Origin: an uncultured Lentisphaeria bacterium
GTDB taxonomy: Bacteria; Verrucomicrobiota; Lentisphaeria; JABSQK01; CAJWLW01
Length of the DNA: 18,446 bases
Assembly (NCBI GenBank): GCA_913042885.1
Contig: CAJWLW010000069.1
Location: 1 to 18,446, forward strand
Direction: 5' to 3'
Position 1 is the stretch's first letter; each line of letters begins with the position of its first letter. The position numbers and the translations under genes were made by a program. Below the pieces are notes generated by a model, which did no database searches, had not been told where the DNA came from, and saw only the letters and a program-made list of their open reading frames with translations. Shown one piece after another: positions 15,413 to 18,446 of the stretch.

Positions 15413-15503
15413 CACAGGCGAACGACGGCCGCGATAAAAGCCGCTGACACGTCATAATCAACACTCATTCGTCAAGCCATGCAAGCGCCGGTACACAGCA
15501 TGA

Positions 15504-17252
15504 TTACCGGGTTTCATCTTCGTCCAGCGGGATGTTGAATCGACCATCCGGGTCGACGATGATGGCTTTGACGAAGATGAGCAGGTGCTCTGGGCTCTCA
15601 TTGGTGTCGAATTTCTTGAACAGCGCCCCGAACAGCGGCATATCGCCCAGCAGCGGAATCTTGCTCACCGTCGTACTCGATTGCGCCCTGATCAGGCCGC
15701 CCAGCACGATGGTTCGGCCGCTGTTGACCGCTGCTGTGGTTGTCAGCGTGTTTTCGGAGACTTTCGGAAAAGCGGGCCCCCCGCCCAAGGACTCGGCCCC
15801 GAGGAACTCGCTGACCTCGGCGGTGAGACTCAACATGATCGTCTTCATGTCGTTCCCGACATTGGCCGTCACTTCCAGGCTAATCCCCACATCCAGCTCC
15901 TCGACTTCGCCGACCGGAACGTTTGCGCCGTCGGTTATCGCAGGAAAGAGCGGACCGCGTGGGTCGGGGGTGGTTCTTGACTGAAACTCGAACTCCGTGA
16001 AAAACCGCACCGTTTCGCCACGGAAGATCTCGGCGCTCTGATTGTTCAGTACCAGCAGCTTCGGGGCGCTGAGGGTGCGGGCGCTGCGGCTCTGCTGGAT
16101 GGTCTCGAGGACAGCATTATAGGTCACGTTGTCGATGATACCCGAGATCGACACGGTCGGCTTGTCGCCGAGATTGTTGCCGAACTCGGGTAGCGTCGCT
16201 TCGCTGGCGAGATTGAACTTCGGAATGAAGCCCTGCTCGAAGTTCAGGTTGTTGAAGGAGGTACCGAGAAGAAATAATTCGTTCTGCGAAATTGTCATGT
16301 AGCTGGCTTCTATCAGCACCTGCTTCGGCACCCGGTCGAAGCGGTCGACGATGCGGCTGGCATGGCGCAGCATCTCGCGGGAGTTAAACATCATCAGTAC
16401 GTTGTGATCCCGATTGAGGTCCATCTTCGCGCCCTCGGGCGAATCCTCCATCACAAAGCTTTCGAGCATGTTCAGCAATGTGTCCTCGGCACCATCGTCG
16501 CCCTCGACGAAGCCGGCCTGCAATTCAAACATCGCCAGCTCGAGCTGGGCGCCGCCCGGTGCCGGTTCTTCCCCTCCCTGGGTGATCCAGATGACGTTTT
16601 CGCCGAACTGAAAATCGATGCCCATATTGCGGATCACATACTCCAACAACTCCCGCAGCGGCACGTCATGCAGTTTGATGGTCAACGTCTGTTCGCTTTC
16701 CAGGCCCTGGTCGGAGATGATATTCATGTCGTCCATTTCGCTGAGCGTCATGATAATGTCCTCGACCGTCGCATCGACCAGGTCTATGCTGACCTTACGA
16801 TTGATCAAGTCCTCCATCGGCCCGGGGGGCGGTGCCAGTGGCTTGTATTCCGGAGTCACCCGGACTGACTGCTGATACGTATCCGGCAAGACGAATTTGC
16901 TCATCGCCTCGCTGAGGACTCTGGCGGTGGTGTTCTCCTGCTCCTCGACCATCGCCGCATTCTGGCGCTCGGCGTTGATCTTGTACATCATGCGCCGCAC
17001 CTCATCCTGAAAATACGGCGAGCCGACGAGAGGTCGAAGCGCCTCGCGCGCTTCAAAGTACTTTTCGCGCCGCATCATTTTGTTGATCTGCTCAAGCCGT
17101 TCGTGGGCCTTGAAGACGCCTTCGACCGTGGCTTCGTCGTCCAGGTCTATAGCGGCCAGCTCGGCAGTAAGCAGATCCACCTCGCCTTCCTCCTGTGCCG
17201 CCACCGGCAGGCCGACTGCTGCCAGGGCGAGGATGACAAGGCCAATGCGCAT
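15504..17252 (-). CDS. Secretin (PilQ/GspD-like outer-membrane channel)
   Basis: The product is 582 aa from the ATG at 17252, chosen because the signal peptide MRIGLVILALAAVGLPVAA then starts at residue 1; an ATG at 17270 and a TTG further upstream are alternatives. The mature N-terminus has helices of TPR-like character (REKYFEAREALRPLVGSP). A secretin/TonB short N-terminal domain follows (about 152-225: VSIDLVDATVEDIIMTLSEM and the strand set ending FGENVIWIT), then an N1-like domain and the secretin barrel. The barrel shows APKLLVLNNQSAEIFRGETV, VNSGRTIVLGGLI and KIPLLGDMPLFGALFKKF, the conserved core and closing motifs. It forms the outer-membrane exit gate for a pilus or secreted substrate. 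There is no AMIN domain, so it is neither a textbook PilQ nor, with only two N-domains, a textbook GspD. Gaps of 111 nt to pilMN and 102 nt to the prepilin gene separate it from its neighbours. Confidence 0.92.
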   Translation of the reverse strand: MRIGLVILALAAVGLPVAAQEEGEVDLLTAELAAIDLDDEATVEGVFKAHERLEQINKMMRREKYFEAREALRPLVGSPYFQDEVRRMMYKINAERQNAAMVEEQENTTARVLSEAMSKFVLPDTYQQSVRVTPEYKPLAPPPGPMEDLINRKVSIDLVDATVEDIIMTLSEMDDMNIISDQGLESEQTLTIKLHDVPLRELLEYVIRNMGIDFQFGENVIWITQGGEEPAPGGAQLELAMFELQAGFVEGDDGAEDTLLNMLESFVMEDSPEGAKMDLNRDHNVLMMFNSREMLRHASRIVDRFDRVPKQVLIEASYMTISQNELFLLGTSFNNLNFEQGFIPKFNLASEATLPEFGNNLGDKPTVSISGIIDNVTYNAVLETIQQSRSARTLSAPKLLVLNNQSAEIFRGETVRFFTEFEFQSRTTPDPRGPLFPAITDGANVPVGEVEELDVGISLEVTANVGNDMKTIMLSLTAEVSEFLGAESLGGGPAFPKVSENTLTTTAAVNSGRTIVLGGLIRAQSSTTVSKIPLLGDMPLFGALFKKFDTNESPEHLLIFVKAIIVDPDGRFNIPLDEDETR

Positions 17253-17319
17253 CAAGGTTGTCTCAACCATGGATAAGTTGGACCATGTAGGGTGCCCACA
17301 TGCGTTGTGGACCAACGGT

Positions 17320-17329
17320 GTTACGTAAC
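17320..17329. promoter_or_regulatory. Perfect 10-bp palindrome upstream of the secretin gene
   Basis: GTTACGTAAC lies in the 102-bp gap between the prepilin stop and the secretin start, about 70 nt before the latter. A looser GTTG-CAAC inverted repeat is adjacent. It could be an operator for a dimeric regulator. I could not place convincing -35 and -10 boxes around it, so this is only a candidate. Confidence 0.25.
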
Positions 17330-17354
17330 AATCGAGCCAATCGTGGGTGCGAAA

Positions 17355-18065
17355 TCAATCGGCTCCTTCTTCCCATTTAAGCCTGCTCTCGAAGGTGCGA
17401 CCGGAAACCGCCGTATTCAAGACAAGTTCCTTGCTGCCCCACAGGACTTTCCAGTGATAAAAGCAACGAACGGCTGGAAAATCGTCTTCGCTCCAGGCGC
17501 CTTTGCCTTCGTCGGCATCGTTATTGGGGTTCTTCCCCCAGCCCTTACGAATCTGCTGGCTCTTGTATTCCCACCACGTTTCGCCCGGCCGCCAGGAACA
17601 TTCAATGTTGCAGTATTCATACATGTAACTGCAGCGCTTCACAGCAAGGCTGGCACCGAGGTCGTTTGTAATCCGCGGAAGGTTACGATCGGTGTCATCG
17701 GTTTCAGGAAATACATCGGTGCAGTCCTGTTCGTCGATAGCCGGCTGCAGGTCACCGGTACCACCGGGCCGGCCACCGTCGTGGCCGCGGCTATCGTCCT
17801 GAGGGCACAAAAAAATGGCGGTTTCACCGAAATAGTCGGGGTGCAGCGAGCTCAGCCACATCGGCATCTTGTTATCATAGTCATCCTGGTAACTACGGAC
17901 CTGCAGGCCGAACTGATGCATCTGATTGAGGCACGAAGTTCGCCGGCCACGGGCTCTGGCCTGCTGAAAGGCAGGCAACAGCATGCCGGCCAGGATCGCG
18001 ATGATCGCGATCACAACCAAAAGCTCAATGAGCGTGAACTTACGTTGTAGATTACGCTTGCGCAT
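17355..18065 (-). CDS. Type IV prepilin-like / pseudopilin protein
   Basis: The product is 236 aa from the ATG at 18065, which has GGAGAGAG about 10 nt upstream. The upstream GTG at 18089 would place extra residues before the basic leader. The leader MRKRNLQRK is basic and the cleavage region is [19 protein letters not shown], with Phe at +1 and Glu at +5 as required by prepilin peptidases. The -1 residue is Lys where Gly is usual. The hydrophobic helix is followed by the [13 protein letters not shown] region and a globular part with seven Cys in total and many Asp, Trp and Tyr. The ending differs from the H-x9-DG pilins of Planctomycetes that I know. It is probably the major or initiating subunit of the fibre built by the downstream machine. 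Its own promoter lies upstream. No terminator follows, so it is likely cotranscribed with the secretin gene. Confidence 0.9.
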   Translation of the reverse strand: MRKRNLQRKFTLIELLVVIAIIAILAGMLLPAFQQARARGRRTSCLNQMHQFGLQVRSYQDDYDNKMPMWLSSLHPDYFGETAIFLCPQDDSRGHDGGRPGGTGDLQPAIDEQDCTDVFPETDDTDRNLPRITNDLGASLAVKRCSYMYEYCNIECSWRPGETWWEYKSQQIRKGWGKNPNNDADEGKGAWSEDDFPAVRCFYHWKVLWGSKELVLNTAVSGRTFESRLKWEEGAD

Positions 18066-18160
18066 TCGCCACTCTCTCCAACTGTTCACTTAACGCTGTG
18101 ACACTCACTATGTCCGGTTCTACTGACATCAGACACAGCGTCACGATGGATTGTTGGTAG

Positions 18161-18189
18161 AATTTACAATTGCTTTACCGACAAGTCAA
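18161..18189 (-). promoter_or_regulatory. Promoter of the prepilin-secretin-pilMNOPB operon
   Basis: Read on the minus strand, TTGACT (18189-18184) and TAAATT (18166-18161) are separated by 17 bp, matching sigma70 boxes at five and four of six positions. Transcription would start near 18154, giving an untranslated leader of about 89 nt before the prepilin ATG. It is the only good promoter I could find for the eight-gene unit. Confidence 0.6.
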
Positions 18190-18224
18190 ACCCCGACACC
18201 TGCTGCACCTCAACAATCTGCAGG

Positions 18225-18253
18225 TTGACAGAGCTCACATGCTACACTCAATT
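18225..18253 (+). promoter_or_regulatory. Candidate promoter of the divergent secreted-protein gene
   Basis: A perfect TTGACA (18225-18230) is followed 17 bp later by TCAATT (18248-18253, three of six). It lies 36 bp from the minus-strand promoter and faces the opposite way, leaving a leader of about 30 nt before the ATG at 18290. The -10 match is weak; the rpmF promoter in this window has a similar form (TTGACA-17-TCAAAT). Confidence 0.4.
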
Positions 18254-18289
18254 ACCACCATCATTTCATTTAACAGCTTTGGTGCTCGT

Positions 18290-18446
18290 ATGTCCTCGAA
18301 CCGACATCTTCTCAAGCGACGACTCAGCCTTTGCATTCTCTGTGTCTTTATGCTGGCTGGCATCGCCGTACCGGCAGCGCCAGGTGACGCCGATAAGGAA
18401 CCGAGGTTGATCAGCGGCACGATGCACTTTGGCCTGTCCCCGCGGA
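18290..18446 (+). CDS. N-terminus of a secreted protein, cut by the window edge
   Basis: Fifty-two codons from the ATG at 18290 remain open to the end of the window. They begin with a basic segment (MSSNRHLLKRR), a hydrophobic core (LSLCILCVFMLAGIAV) and a plausible signal peptidase site after PAA. The mature part starts GDADKEPRLISGTMHFGLSP. There is no lipobox Cys, so it is exported rather than a lipoprotein. The visible mature sequence is too short to assign a family. It is divergent from the prepilin gene and may share control with it. The ribosome site is weak (GGTG). Confidence 0.65.
   Translation, partial: MSSNRHLLKRRLSLCILCVFMLAGIAVPAAPGDADKEPRLISGTMHFGLSPR

Noticed and set aside
14715..15437. 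240-codon plus-strand open frame
   Set aside because: Antisense to the PilM domain, which has full actin-fold motifs; the plus-strand translation is low in any family features.
17292..18050. 252-codon plus-strand open frame with a hydrophobic patch
   Set aside because: Fully antisense to the prepilin, whose N-terminal FTLIELL signature, start and ribosome site are unambiguous.

Overview
The window looks like chromosomal DNA of moderate to high GC from a Gram-negative bacterium. My best guess is the PVC superphylum, and within it Lentisphaerae or Kiritimatiellae. That guess rests on the prepilin N-terminus ([19 protein letters not shown] with a Lys at -1, then a Cys-containing segment after the helix) and on the secretin/PilM/PilO set sitting in one operon with a non-canonical PilP-like protein. 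No rRNA, tRNA or phylogenetic marker other than ribosomal protein L32 is present, so the placement is tentative.

Layout. (a) 1-328: a decayed, frameshifted 3' fragment of what looks like a REP-associated (RAYT/IS200-like) transposase on the minus strand, then the short leader of the first gene. (b) 329-3510, plus strand: an exported multidomain glycoside-hydrolase-like protein followed at once by an exported TPR-like protein. (c) 3604-5517, minus strand: cinA-nth (NMN deamidase / endonuclease III). (d) 5603-5913, plus strand: rpmF (ribosomal protein L32) as a compact single-gene unit with its own sigma70-type promoter and a strong intrinsic terminator. (e) 18065 down to 5933, minus strand: an apparently single transcription unit of eight genes covering two thirds of the window. 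(f) 18225-18446, plus strand: a divergent promoter candidate and the first 52 codons of a secreted protein cut by the window edge.

The long minus-strand unit reads: type IV prepilin / pseudopilin, secretin, PilM-PilN fusion (GspL-like), PilO, PilP-like protein with a 9-residue Gly/Met repeat, PilB/GspE ATPase, a 788-aa exported protein ending in an SGNH-hydrolase-like domain without the usual catalytic residues, and a membrane family-2 glycosyltransferase. Several junctions overlap by 1-4 nt (pilMN-pilO, pilO-pilP-like, SGNH-GT2), which implies translational coupling. The first six genes give a trans-envelope pilus or type II secretion-like machine: pseudopilin, outer-membrane secretin, inner-membrane alignment complex, assembly ATPase. 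The last two suggest that the machine works together with synthesis or handling of a surface polysaccharide. The platform protein (PilC/GspF), the prepilin peptidase (PilD) and a retraction ATPase (PilT) are not in the window and must be supplied from elsewhere if the machine works in the canonical way.

The most interesting candidate for an undescribed system is this T4P/T2SS-like operon with a polysaccharide GT2 plus pseudo-SGNH module attached to its 3' end. All functional statements come from reading the translated sequence and recalling family motifs; no database search was run.
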